Source: Kitasatospora terrestris
GTDB lineage: Bacteria > Actinomycetota > Actinomycetes > Streptomycetales > Streptomycetaceae
Direction of reading: 5' to 3'
DNA length: 64,000 nt
Assembly: GCF_039542905.1 (NCBI RefSeq)
Contig: NZ_BAABIS010000001.1
Location: 3,658,001-3,722,000, forward strand
Shown: piece by piece, positions 1 to 7,886 of the stretch
Layout of the letters: every line of letters begins with the position of its first letter
Position numbering within the stretch: the stretch's first letter is position 1
Position numbers and translations under genes: made by a program
The notes under the pieces: generated by a model
What the model saw: the letters and a program-made list of their open reading frames with translations, nothing else
What the model was told of the DNA's origin: nothing
Database searches by the model: none

Positions 1-10
1 GACGGACAAC

Positions 11-979
11 TCATCCGGAAAGGGACTGTGCGTCGCCCATCGCGATCATCGGGTGCAGGGCCGGGTCGAGGGCGCGGACCAGTTCGACCATGTGGTCCTC
101 GGTCAGCGAGACGCAGCCGTGGGTCGGGCCGCCGTGGTCCAGGTGCAGCCAGATGCCGCCGCCCTTGGCAGCGCCCTCGGGGGTCCGGGTGTCCAGCGGC
201 GAGCTGCCGGCCACCCGGTTGTAGTTGATCGCGACCACGTAGTCGAAGGAACCGGCCAGCGGCTCGTTGTTGAAGCCCCGCCCGCCCATCACGAAGTCGG
301 CGTCCTGGTCGTACGGGAGCTTGGTGCCCGGGTTCGCCTTGCGGCCGCCGGCGTCGGTGAGGGCGAACAGGCCGATCGGGCTGCGCAGGTCGCCGGAGCG
401 GTGCTCGGCGGTCCAGCCCTTGTACGCGTTGTGCGCGGGCCACGCCTGGCCGGCCTGCCAGACGCCGTCGGCGCCGCGGGTCCAGAGCGTGACGGTGGTG
501 TCGGAGGAGTCCTTGCCCTTGCCGCTGGCGACCAGCAGTTGGCGGGTCTCGGCGGGGATCTTCGCCGTCCAGGACGGGCCGAGGCCGGGTATCGAGGTCA
601 GCTTCGTCCGGTCGGAGCGGTCGGCGGCCGGGGCCTCGGTGTGTATCTCGGCGGCGCGCATCGGCACCACCTGGTCGTCCGGATTGCGGTCCGGGGCGGC
701 GGCCGTGGTCTGCGGGAAGGTGCGGCCCGGCCCGACGGTGAACCAGCCGGCGGCCAGCGCCAGCAGTGTCGCGGTGGAGACCGTCAGCTTGCGCACCCGG
801 CGCGGCTTGGGCCTGCGCCGGCGCCCGCGGCCGACGGCCGGCTCCTCGGCCGCGACCCGGGGGGCGGACGCCCCGGCGGCGGCCCGGTCGGCCGCGCGTC
901 CGGCGCCGCGGCCCTCGGTGCGCGGGCTCGGCGCGGAGCGCGAGCGGCGGTGCGAGGCGGCGCGGTGGGAACCGGACAT
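11..979 (-). CDS. L,D-transpeptidase family protein, membrane anchored
   Basis: A 322-residue protein of the YkuD/ErfK family, which forms 3-3 peptidoglycan cross-links or attaches proteins to the wall outside the membrane. The N-terminus is very basic and low in complexity. One hydrophobic segment (about residues 65-84) would anchor it, and the catalytic domain fills the C-terminal half, ending in the motif THGCVSL with the nucleophile near Cys289. The ATG at 979 is chosen over the longer frame because GGGAGG lies 8 bp upstream. The gene sits alone downstream of mqnE on the same strand. The exact cross-link made cannot be told from sequence. Confidence 0.85.
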   Translation of the reverse strand: MSGSHRAASHRRSRSAPSPRTEGRGAGRAADRAAAGASAPRVAAEEPAVGRGRRRRPKPRRVRKLTVSTATLLALAAGWFTVGPGRTFPQTTAAAPDRNPDDQVVPMRAAEIHTEAPAADRSDRTKLTSIPGLGPSWTAKIPAETRQLLVASGKGKDSSDTTVTLWTRGADGVWQAGQAWPAHNAYKGWTAEHRSGDLRSPIGLFALTDAGGRKANPGTKLPYDQDADFVMGGRGFNNEPLAGSFDYVVAINYNRVAGSSPLDTRTPEGAAKGGGIWLHLDHGGPTHGCVSLTEDHMVELVRALDPALHPMIAMGDAQSLSG

Positions 980-1084
980 GCGGACGATCCTCCCAGAGCG
1001 CCGTCCGGAAACGGAACCCGAGATGTGTGATGGGCCTGTGAGCATACGCGCCCCCAGGCCCACCGGACGCACACGGGTGCGCGG

Positions 1085-2248
1085 TCAGAGGCGCATGGCC
1101 TGCGGGGTCTCGCGGCGCTGCAGGTCCGGGCCGTCGTACTCGCGGATGACCTCGTACCGGGTGTTGCGCTCCACCGGGCGGAAGCCGGCGTCGCGGATCA
1201 GGTCGAGCAGGTCGTCGCGGCCGAGCTTGTTCGGCGTGCCGAAGTTGTCCGCGTCGTGGGTGATCTTGTACTCGACCACCGAGCCGTCCATGTCGTCCGC
1301 GCCGTGGCTGAGCGCCAGCTGGGCGGTGGTGACGCCGTGCATCACCCAGAAGACCTTGACGTGCGGCACGTTGTCGAAGAGCAGCCGGGAGACCGCGAAG
1401 GTCTTCAGCGCCTCGGCACCGGTGGCCATCTCGGTCCGCTCCATCAGGCGGTTGCGGACCACGCCGTCCTTGGAGTCGTGGAAGTCGTGCTGGTAGCGCA
1501 GCGGGATGAAGACCTGGAAGCCGCCGGTCTCGTCCTGCAGTTCGCGCAGCCGCAGCACGTGGTCGACCCGGTGCCGGGGCTCCTCGATGTGGCCGTAGAG
1601 CATGGTGCACGGGGTCTTCAGACCCTTCTCGTGCGCCAGACGGTGGATCCGCGACCAGTCCTCCCAGTGGGTCTCGTGGTCGACGATGTGCTGGCGGACC
1701 TCCCAGTCGAAGATCTCCGCGCCGCCGCCGGTCAGCGACTCCAGGCCGGCGTCGATCAGCTCGTCCAGGATCTCCGAGGCGGTCAGGCCGCTGATCCGCT
1801 CGAACCAGTGGATCTCGGTGGCGGTGAAGGCCTTCAGCGAGACGTTCGGCAGCGCGGCCTTCAGCTCCCGCAGCGAGCGCGGGTAGTAGCGCCACGGCAG
1901 GGTCGGGTGCAGGCCGTTGACGATGTGCAGCTCGGTGAGGGACTCCGACTCCATCGCCTTGGCGAGCCGGACGGCCTCCTCGATGCGCATCGTGTACGCG
2001 TCCTTCTCGCCCGGCTTGCGCTGGAACGAGCAGTACGCGCAGGAGGCGCTGCACACGTTGGTCATGTTGAGGTGGCGGTTGACGTTGAAGTGGACGACGT
2101 CGCCGTTCTTCCGCGTGCGCACGTGGTGCGCCAGGCCGCCCAGCCAGGCCAGGTCGTCGCTCTCGTAGAGCGCGATGCCGTCCTCGCGGGTCAGCCGCTC
2201 ACCGGCGTAGACCTTCGCCTCCAGCTCGCGCTTGAGCCCTGCGTCCAT
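1085..2248 (-). CDS. mqnE: Aminofutalosine synthase MqnE (radical SAM)
   Basis: Catalyses the radical-SAM step of the futalosine menaquinone route, joining 3-[(1-carboxyvinyl)oxy]benzoate to the adenosyl group of SAM to give aminodeoxyfutalosine. The 387-residue protein carries the cluster motif CSASCAYC (Cys66, Cys70, Cys73) in a TIM-barrel, and the N-terminus MDAGLKRELE is typical of the family. The ATG at 2248 has GGAG 8 bp upstream; an in-frame ATG at 2266 is possible. Other menaquinone genes lie at 3854-9340, so this is a loose pathway cluster rather than one operon. Confidence 0.93.
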   Translation of the reverse strand: MDAGLKRELEAKVYAGERLTREDGIALYESDDLAWLGGLAHHVRTRKNGDVVHFNVNRHLNMTNVCSASCAYCSFQRKPGEKDAYTMRIEEAVRLAKAMESESLTELHIVNGLHPTLPWRYYPRSLRELKAALPNVSLKAFTATEIHWFERISGLTASEILDELIDAGLESLTGGGAEIFDWEVRQHIVDHETHWEDWSRIHRLAHEKGLKTPCTMLYGHIEEPRHRVDHVLRLRELQDETGGFQVFIPLRYQHDFHDSKDGVVRNRLMERTEMATGAEALKTFAVSRLLFDNVPHVKVFWVMHGVTTAQLALSHGADDMDGSVVEYKITHDADNFGTPNKLGRDDLLDLIRDAGFRPVERNTRYEVIREYDGPDLQRRETPQAMRL

Positions 2249-2294
2249 GCGGCGCTCCGCCTCCATCCGACTTCGATTCGTTGCCGGAACGAGC

Positions 2295-3263
2295 CTACGC
2301 CTCGGTACCCAGCAGTTCCGCGAGGAGGGTCGGCTCGATGTTGCCGCCGCTCACCACCGCCGCGACCACCCGGCCGCCGATCTCCTCGGCGCGGTGGAAG
2401 TACGCGGCCGGTGCGACCGCGCCGGACGGCTCGGCGACCAGCCGTCCGCGGCGGGCGAGCAGCGCCACGGTGGCGCGGATCTCCGCCTCGCTGACCGTCA
2501 CGATGTCGTCCACGTACGCCTGCAGGTGGGCGAACGGCAGGGTGCCGACGGACGGGGTGCGCAGGCCGTCCGCGACGGTGCGGTAGGTGTCGGCGACCGG
2601 CCAGGCGGTGTGCACGCCGGTGCGCAGGCTGGCCTGGGCGTCAGCGGCCAGCTCGGGCTCGACGCCGACCACCCGGACGCCCGGGCAGGTCAGCTTGAGC
2701 GCGGCCGCCGTCCCGGAGATCAGCCCGCCGCCGGAGACCGGCACCAGCACGGTGTCCAGCTCGTCCGGGGCGTCCTCGGCGAGCTCCAGGCCGACCGTGC
2801 CCTGGCCGGCGATGATGTACGGGTCGTCGTAGGGCGGCACCCAGACGTACCCGTGGCGCTCGGCCAGCTCGGCCGGGAGGGTGTCCCGCTCGCCCGGGGG
2901 CACCAGGATCACCTCGGCGCCGAAGGAGCGGGTGTTCTCCACCTTGACGGCGGGTGAGGTGTCGGGCATCACGATGACGGCCTTGATGCCCAGCTCCCGG
3001 GCCGCGTAGGCGACCGCCTGCGCGTGGTTGCCGCTGGACTGGGCGACCACCCCGCGGGCCCGCTCCTCCTCGGTGAGCGCGGCGAGGCGGTTGTGGGCGC
3101 CGCGGATCTTGAACGCCCCGGTCGGTTGGAGGCTCTCCGGCTTCAGGTACAGCCGGCGGGTGCCGTCCGCCGCCCAGGGGCAGGGCAGCAGGGGCGTCCG
3201 GACCGCGACGCCCGCGATCCGCTGCTGCGCGGCGCGCAGCTCCTCCACTCCGACCAGCGTCAT
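2295..3263 (-). CDS. Threonine/serine dehydratase, PLP-dependent (IlvA-like, no ACT domain)
   Basis: A fold-type II PLP enzyme of 322 residues. The Schiff-base lysine is Lys52 in PTGAFKIRG, and the phosphate-binding glycine loop SGGGLISG starts near residue 177. It probably deaminates threonine or serine to a 2-oxo acid. It ends shortly after the catalytic domain, so it lacks the regulatory ACT domain of biosynthetic IlvA and resembles the catabolic or hydroxyaspartate ammonia-lyase type. The start lies 8 bp after the stop of the Lrp-family gene, so the two are probably one transcript and the regulator may sense the substrate or product. Confidence 0.85.
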   Translation of the reverse strand: MTLVGVEELRAAQQRIAGVAVRTPLLPCPWAADGTRRLYLKPESLQPTGAFKIRGAHNRLAALTEEERARGVVAQSSGNHAQAVAYAARELGIKAVIVMPDTSPAVKVENTRSFGAEVILVPPGERDTLPAELAERHGYVWVPPYDDPYIIAGQGTVGLELAEDAPDELDTVLVPVSGGGLISGTAAALKLTCPGVRVVGVEPELAADAQASLRTGVHTAWPVADTYRTVADGLRTPSVGTLPFAHLQAYVDDIVTVSEAEIRATVALLARRGRLVAEPSGAVAPAAYFHRAEEIGGRVVAAVVSGGNIEPTLLAELLGTEA

Positions 3264-3271
3264 CCGACCCG

Positions 3272-3733
3272 TCACTCCCCCGTGTTCAACGGCAGTTCGC
3301 TCACCCGGTTCTCCCACTTGGTGGAGAGTACGACGGTGGTACGGGTACGCGCGACACCCTTGGTGCCGGAGAGCCGCTTCACGACCGACTCCAGGCCCTC
3401 CACGTCGGGCACCCGGACCTTCAGCATGTACGAGTCGTCACCCGCGATGAACCAGCAGTCCTCCACCTCGGGGAGGTCCTTGAGCCGGTGCGAGACGTCG
3501 TCGTGGTCGGCGGCGTCGGTCAGCTGAAGACCGATCAGCGCGGTCACGCCGTAGCCGAGCGACGCCGGGTTGACGGTCGCCCGGTAGCCGGTGATCACGC
3601 CCGCCTGCTCCAACCGGTTGATCCGGTCGGTGACGCTCGGACCGGAGAGGCCGACCAACCGGCCCAGCTCCGCGTACGAGGCGCGGCCGTTCTCCCGGAG
3701 CGCCTGGATGAGCTGTCTGTCCACAGAGTCCAT
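3272..3733 (-). CDS. Lrp/AsnC family transcriptional regulator
   Basis: A 153-residue protein with an N-terminal winged helix (MDSVDRQLIQALREN, recognition region around GRLVGLSGPSVTDRI) and a C-terminal RAM ligand-binding domain (VEDCWFIAGDDSYMLKV). Proteins of this family form octameric discs that sense amino acids. The ATG at 3733 is chosen because the domain starts there and AAGGA precedes it; the frame is open further upstream without a plausible start. It lies directly in front of the threonine dehydratase, which suggests local control of that enzyme plus autoregulation. The ligand is not known. Confidence 0.88.
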   Translation of the reverse strand: MDSVDRQLIQALRENGRASYAELGRLVGLSGPSVTDRINRLEQAGVITGYRATVNPASLGYGVTALIGLQLTDAADHDDVSHRLKDLPEVEDCWFIAGDDSYMLKVRVPDVEGLESVVKRLSGTKGVARTRTTVVLSTKWENRVSELPLNTGE

Positions 3734-3853
3734 GTGCCTGCCCGCGTCCTTCCGAAACTCTCCAGACCCACTGATCATTATCCGGAATCCAAGGCGCTGT
3801 GCGCGGATCGACCCGGATATCACAGAGAACATACTCTCCCGGCCGGAGCGCTC

Positions 3854-4489
3854 TCACGCGCCCCGGGCGGCACCGCCGAGTTCTCCGTCCCAGCGGCGGT
3901 ACAGCTCGTGCCGGACCCCCACCGCGTCCAGTACCCGCCCGGCCACGAAATCCACCAGTTCGCGGACGGTCGAGCCGCCCGCGTAGAAGCCCGGCGAGGC
4001 CGGCAGGACCACGGCGCCCTGCGCGTCCAGGGTCACCAGGTGCTGGAGTGTGACGCCGTTCAGCGGGGTCTCGCGGACGCAGACCACGAGCGGGCGGCGC
4101 TCCTTCAGGGTCACCGACGCCACCCGCTGCAGCAGGTCCTTGGAGAGGCCCAGCGCGATGCCGGCGACGGCGCCGGTGGTCGCCGGGACGACCAGCATGC
4201 CCTTCGCCGGGTACGAGCCGGAGGACGGGCCGGCCGCGAAGTCGCCGGCCGGCCAGTACCGGACGTCGTCCAGGTCGTCGGTGCCGATCCAGCCGGCCAG
4301 GTCCTCGCGCCAGTGCGCGTCGCGGAAGGAGATGCCGGTCTCGTCCAGGATGGTGAGCCGCGCCGCCCGGCTGACCACCAGGTCGACCGCCTCGCCCGCC
4401 GCCAGCAGCGCCCGGATCACCGACGCCGCGTACGGCGTCCCCGACGCACCGGAGACCCCGACCACCCACGGCTCGCGCAATTCACTCAT
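3854..4489 (-). CDS. UbiX-type flavin prenyltransferase (MqnM-like)
   Basis: A 211-residue flavoprotein of the UbiX/Pad1 family, starting with the FMN-binding signature WVVGVSGASGTPYA and carrying the conserved run SRAARLT. UbiX makes prenylated FMN, the cofactor of UbiD-type decarboxylases, and a UbiD-type decarboxylase is encoded at 7883-9340, so the two very likely work together in the late futalosine pathway. ATGs at 4489 and 4498 are both possible; neither has a clear ribosome site. Only about 47 bp separate it from the divergent cyclase gene. Confidence 0.88.
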   Translation of the reverse strand: MSELREPWVVGVSGASGTPYAASVIRALLAAGEAVDLVVSRAARLTILDETGISFRDAHWREDLAGWIGTDDLDDVRYWPAGDFAAGPSSGSYPAKGMLVVPATTGAVAGIALGLSKDLLQRVASVTLKERRPLVVCVRETPLNGVTLQHLVTLDAQGAVVLPASPGFYAGGSTVRELVDFVAGRVLDAVGVRHELYRRWDGELGGAARGA

Positions 4490-4536
4490 AGGGGACATGC
4501 AACCAGGGGCCCGGCCGGTTGCGCGAAAATCGCCCC

Positions 4537-5304
4537 ATGGCTGCCTCGCTGATCGACCTCACGCACCCGGTGACCTCCGGGATGCCGGTGTACCCCGGGG
4601 ACCCGGAGGTGGTGCTGCGGCCCGCGCTCACGGTGGCGGCCGACGGGGTGAACGTGCTGGACGTGCACCTGGGTTCGCAGTCCGGCACGCACGTCGACGC
4701 CCCGTACCACCTGGACGTCACCTGGCCCACGCTGGACGGCCTGCCGCTGGAGCTGTTCACCGGCCCGGCCGTCGTCGCCGACCTGCGCGGGCTCGCCCCG
4801 CGCAGCGGGATCACCGCCGAGCGGCTCGCCCCCGCGCTCGCAGCCTGCCGCGCCGGGACGGTCCTGCTGCTGGCCACCGGCTGGCCCCGGCACTGGGGCA
4901 CCGAGCACTACCTGGCGCACCCCTGGCTGACCCCGGCCGCGGCCGAGGCGATCGTCGCGGCCGGCGTGCGGACGGTCGCCGTGGACGCCCTCTCGGTCGA
5001 CCCGACCGCCGACCCGGGCCCGGCCGATCCGGAGGTCGCCGCGCTGCTCGCGGAACTGACGGACGAACACGACCCGGAGCCGGAGCCGCCGAGCCTGGCC
5101 GCGCACCGGATCCTGCTCGGCCGCGAGGGCGGCGGGGTGATCGCCGAGAACCTCACCGACCTGACCCCGCTGATCGAGGCCCAGGCGGCCGGACTGCCGG
5201 TGCAGGTCTCGCTGTTCCCGGTGCGGCTGACGGCGGCGGACGGCGCCCCCGTGCGGGCGGTGGCCCGGATCGACCGGCCGGACGCCGACCGGACCGGAGG
5301 GTAA
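4537..5304 (+). CDS. Cyclase family protein (kynurenine formamidase-like)
   Basis: A 255-residue metal-dependent hydrolase of the cyclase/KynB family. It begins SLIDLTHPVTSGMPVYPGDP and has the metal-binding motif SGTHVDAPYH (about residues 48-57), the family form HxGTHxDxPxH with Ser at the second position. Family members hydrolyse N-formylkynurenine or related amides and lactones; the substrate here is not fixed by sequence or neighbours, since no other tryptophan-catabolism gene is present. The ATG at 4537 begins the domain and follows a short divergent spacer shared with the UbiX gene. Confidence 0.8.
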   Translation: MAASLIDLTHPVTSGMPVYPGDPEVVLRPALTVAADGVNVLDVHLGSQSGTHVDAPYHLDVTWPTLDGLPLELFTGPAVVADLRGLAPRSGITAERLAPALAACRAGTVLLLATGWPRHWGTEHYLAHPWLTPAAAEAIVAAGVRTVAVDALSVDPTADPGPADPEVAALLAELTDEHDPEPEPPSLAAHRILLGREGGGVIAENLTDLTPLIEAQAAGLPVQVSLFPVRLTAADGAPVRAVARIDRPDADRTGG

Positions 5305-5306
5305 CC

Positions 5307-5322
5307 ATAGGTCTAGACCAAG
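5307..5322. promoter_or_regulatory. Possible DasR operator (dre-like) upstream of the MOSC gene
   Basis: ATAGGTCTAGACCAAG contains the perfect 10-bp palindrome GGTCTAGACC, the core of the DasR responsive element (ACTGGTCTAGACCACT). It lies 28 bp before the ATG of the MOSC gene and 3 bp after the cyclase stop. The outer positions match less well. DasR represses amino-sugar uptake and pleiotropic targets until glucosamine-6-phosphate releases it. Function here is inferred from the motif only. Confidence 0.45.
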
Positions 5323-5349
5323 GGTCGGGGGCGCCGCTAGGCTCCCGCC

Positions 5350-6060
5350 ATGGCTGAGATCATCGGAGTCGTCGAACGGCTCTGGCGCTACCCGGTGAAG
5401 TCCACCGGTGGCGAGCTGCTCGACACCGTCGAGGTGGACGGGCGCGGGCTCGCCGGCGACCGGCTGTACGCCGTCCGGGACGGCTCCGGGAAGCTCGGCT
5501 CCGGCAAGAACACCCGCCGCTTCCGCCGGATGGACGGCCTGCTCCGTCTCGGCTCCCGGCTCGGCGCCCGGATCGACGCCCCCGAGCTGATCGACCCGCT
5601 CGGCACCCCCGTCGCCGACCCCACCGCCTTCCTGCGCGCCTACCTCGAACAGGACGACGTCGAACTCGCCCGCGAGGACGCCGTCCCGCACTTCGACCAG
5701 CTGCCGGTCAGCGTGCTCACCACCGCCACCCTCGACTGGGTGCGCGCGGCCGTCCCCACCGCCGTCGTCGACGAACGGCGCTTCCGGCCCAACGTCCTGC
5801 TGCGCACCCCGCCCGGCACCCCGCCGTTCGCCGAGGACGCCTGGTTCGGCCGCGAGGGCACGCTGGGCGGCGGCGTCCGGCTCGCCTTCGTCCGCGCCAG
5901 CGAGCGCTGCGCCATGAGCGGCACCGCCCAGCCCGGACTCCCCCACGCGCCGGAGATCCTCAGGGCGATCACCCGGGCCCACGGCACGCGCCTCGACGCC
6001 CTCGCCACCGTCGCCCGCCCCGGCCGGCTGCGCCTGGGCGACGCCCTGACCCTCGGCTGA
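5350..6060 (+). CDS. MOSC domain-containing protein
   Basis: A 236-residue protein with the MOSC N-terminal beta-barrel (IIGVVERLWRYPVKSTGG, residues 3-20) followed by a MOSC domain with its conserved cysteine region (RASERCAMSG, about residues 180-189). The family relates to molybdenum-cofactor sulfurase C-termini and to mARC/YcbX N-hydroxylated-substrate reductases. No ferredoxin domain is fused, so a partner would be needed for reduction. The stop lies 4 bp from the stop of the convergent VOC gene. The dre-like site just upstream is the only regulatory hint. Confidence 0.82.
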   Translation: MAEIIGVVERLWRYPVKSTGGELLDTVEVDGRGLAGDRLYAVRDGSGKLGSGKNTRRFRRMDGLLRLGSRLGARIDAPELIDPLGTPVADPTAFLRAYLEQDDVELAREDAVPHFDQLPVSVLTTATLDWVRAAVPTAVVDERRFRPNVLLRTPPGTPPFAEDAWFGREGTLGGGVRLAFVRASERCAMSGTAQPGLPHAPEILRAITRAHGTRLDALATVARPGRLRLGDALTLG

Positions 6061-6071
6061 CCGCTCAGCCG
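6054..6071. terminator. Short hairpin spanning the two convergent stop codons
   Basis: CGGCTGA and TCAGCCG form a perfect 7-bp stem with loop CCGC, and each arm contains one gene's TGA stop codon. It could act as a minimal bidirectional terminator, but the stem is short and no U-tract follows. Confidence 0.35.
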
Positions 6072-6439
6072 GTGGCCGCGACCAGGCAGAAGGGGTGGCC
6101 GGCCGGGTCCAGGAAGACCCGCCAGCCGGTCTCGGTGTCCTTGAGCTCGGCGCCGAGGGCCAGCACCCGGGCCTCGGCCGCGTCGAGGTCCTCGACGTCG
6201 ATGTCGAGGTGGAACTGCTGCGGGTGCGCCGGGTCGGGCCACATCGGGGGGCGGTAGTCCTCGACCCGCTGGAAGGCCAGCACCATGCCGCCGGGGACGT
6301 GGACGGTCGACCACTCGTCGTCCAGCGACCAGCGCGGGTCCGGGCGGTCGACCTCGCCGCCGAGCAGCGCGGCGTAGAAGTGCGCCAACCCCCTCGGGTA
6401 GTGGCAGTCCAGCACCACGCACTGCAGCTTGCCGATCAT
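6065..6439 (-). CDS. VOC family protein (glyoxalase-like)
   Basis: A 124-residue single-module VOC protein with paired beta-alpha-beta-beta-beta motifs: an opening strand MIGKLQCVVLDC, then FHLDIDVEDLDAAEARVLALG in the second half, then the closing strand WRVFLDPAGHPFCLV. Members include glyoxalases, dioxygenases and antibiotic-sequestering proteins. Actinomycete versions of this short type with the DPAGHPFCL ending are abundant and mostly uncharacterised. It probably dimerises; no substrate can be assigned. Confidence 0.78.
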   Translation of the reverse strand: MIGKLQCVVLDCHYPRGLAHFYAALLGGEVDRPDPRWSLDDEWSTVHVPGGMVLAFQRVEDYRPPMWPDPAHPQQFHLDIDVEDLDAAEARVLALGAELKDTETGWRVFLDPAGHPFCLVAATG

Positions 6440-6482
6440 CGGTCACCACTCCTCGGGAACGACAGCACGCCCCCAGCATCCC

Positions 6483-6977
6483 TCAGGCCGGCGCCCGCGT
6501 CCCCGCCGACGCGAGGTCCGCCTCCGGGTGGTACCGGAGGCTGCCGTCCGGCAGCTCGACCCAGTACGTCCAGGACTCGCCGTCGGTGTGCGCGCTGCCC
6601 ACCACCGCCGGCCCGTCGGGGCCGCGGACCGCCTGGCCCTCGGTGAAGCGCGGCGGCCGGGCGGACTCGACGGCGGAGCCGGTGACGGTGTGCACGCTCG
6701 GAAGCAGGAGGCGGCCGCCCCACTGGCGCGACCACAGGGCCTGCTCCCCCTCGACGACGATCCCGATGGCCGCCGCACAGTCGGCGAGGGCGGCGTCCGG
6801 AGTGAGGACCACCTCGAACTCCAGCAGTTCGGGGATCTTCCCGTACGGTCCGCGCGCCTCGACCCGCACGGTGCCGTACGGCGTGAAGGCGGCGGTCAGC
6901 TCGGCCGCGAGCACCCCGGCCCGTTCGGGCGGGGCCTCGGCCCAGAGGTTGAGGTCGAAACGGCGGTACTCGGCCAC
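6483..6977 (-). CDS. Hypothetical protein
   Basis: A 164-residue cytoplasmic protein that I do not recognise. The first half (MAEYRRFDLNLWAEAPP, then LEFEVVLTPDAALADCAAAIG) looks like a small alpha/beta domain. The C-terminal half carries a beta-rich stretch, WTYWVELPDGSLRYHPEADL, resembling a small sheet domain. There is no signal peptide or membrane segment. It lies 6 bp downstream of mqnP on the same strand, so it may share the mqnP transcript, but nothing in the sequence ties it to menaquinone. Confidence 0.65.
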   Translation of the reverse strand: MAEYRRFDLNLWAEAPPERAGVLAAELTAAFTPYGTVRVEARGPYGKIPELLEFEVVLTPDAALADCAAAIGIVVEGEQALWSRQWGGRLLLPSVHTVTGSAVESARPPRFTEGQAVRGPDGPAVVGSAHTDGESWTYWVELPDGSLRYHPEADLASAGTRAPA

Positions 6978-6983
6978 GGGGCG

Positions 6984-7886
6984 TCAGATCCCGAGACCCC
7001 GGGTGATCAGGTCGAGCAGGGCGAAGGCGAAGAGCGAGATGCCGACGAAGCCGTTGGTGGAGAAGAACGCCCGGTTGAGGCGGGAGAGGTCGTTCGGCCT
7101 GACGATGGTGTGCTCGTAGAGGAAGGCGCCGGCGACGACCGCGAGGCCGAGCCAGAAGGCCGGGCCGGCGTCGGTGAGGACGGCGTACCAGACCAGCAGC
7201 GCGGTGGTGACGGCGTGGCAGGCGCGGGCGCCCCGGACGGCGGCGGGGACGCCGTAGCGGGCGGGCACCGAGCGGACGCCCTCGGCCCGGTCGGACTCGA
7301 CGTCCTGGCAGGCGTAGATCAGGTCGAAGCCGCCGATCCAGATGCCGACGGCGAGGCCCAGCACCACCGCGTCCCAGGACCAGGTGCCGGTCACCGCCAG
7401 CCAGGCGCCGATCGGGCCCATCGCCTGGGCCAGGCCCAGGATGGCCTGCGGGAAGTTCGTGAACCGCTTGCCGTACGGGTAGACCACCATCGGGACCACG
7501 GCGACGGGGGCCAGCACCAGGCAGAGCGGGTTGAGCATCGCCGCGGCGGCGAGGAAGACCACCAGGGCGACCGCCGAGCCGACGTACGCGGTGCGGACGG
7601 ACACGGCGCCGGTGACCAGCTCACGGCCGGCGGTGCGCGGGTTCCGGGCGTCGACCTCGCGGTCGATGATCCGGTTGGCGGCCATCGCGAAGGTCCGCAG
7701 GCCGACCATGCAGACGGTGACCAGCAGCAGCTCGCCCCAGTGCACCCGCTTGTCGGCGAGGAACATCGCGGTGAGCGCGGCGATGTAGGCGAACGGGAGG
7801 GCGAAGACCGAGTGCTCGATCATCACCAGCCGCAGGAAGGCCTTGACCCGGTTCTGCGGGACCTCGGGGAGGGCGGCGGTCGTCAC
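6984..7886 (-). CDS. mqnP: Menaquinone prenyltransferase MqnP (UbiA family)
   Basis: A 300-residue polytopic membrane protein of the UbiA superfamily. Both Mg/prenyl-diphosphate motifs are visible: NRIIDREVD in the first half and DVESD in the second. It would attach the polyprenyl chain to the 1,4-dihydroxy-6-naphthoate ring in the futalosine pathway. Its start overlaps the stop of the UbiD-type decarboxylase gene by 4 bp (ATGA), so the two are translationally coupled, which supports the pathway call over heme O or ubiquinone prenyltransferases. Confidence 0.9.
   Translation of the reverse strand: MTTAALPEVPQNRVKAFLRLVMIEHSVFALPFAYIAALTAMFLADKRVHWGELLLVTVCMVGLRTFAMAANRIIDREVDARNPRTAGRELVTGAVSVRTAYVGSAVALVVFLAAAAMLNPLCLVLAPVAVVPMVVYPYGKRFTNFPQAILGLAQAMGPIGAWLAVTGTWSWDAVVLGLAVGIWIGGFDLIYACQDVESDRAEGVRSVPARYGVPAAVRGARACHAVTTALLVWYAVLTDAGPAFWLGLAVVAGAFLYEHTIVRPNDLSRLNRAFFSTNGFVGISLFAFALLDLITRGLGI

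Noticed and set aside
1256..2494. 412-codon plus-strand open frame opposite mqnE
   Set aside because: It is antisense to a clear radical SAM enzyme, has no motif of its own, and shows the V/G/R/D-rich composition typical of GC-driven shadow frames.
4486..5982. 498-codon minus-strand frame across the cyclase and MOSC genes
   Set aside because: It runs antisense to two genes with recognisable domains and has no ribosome site or family motif.
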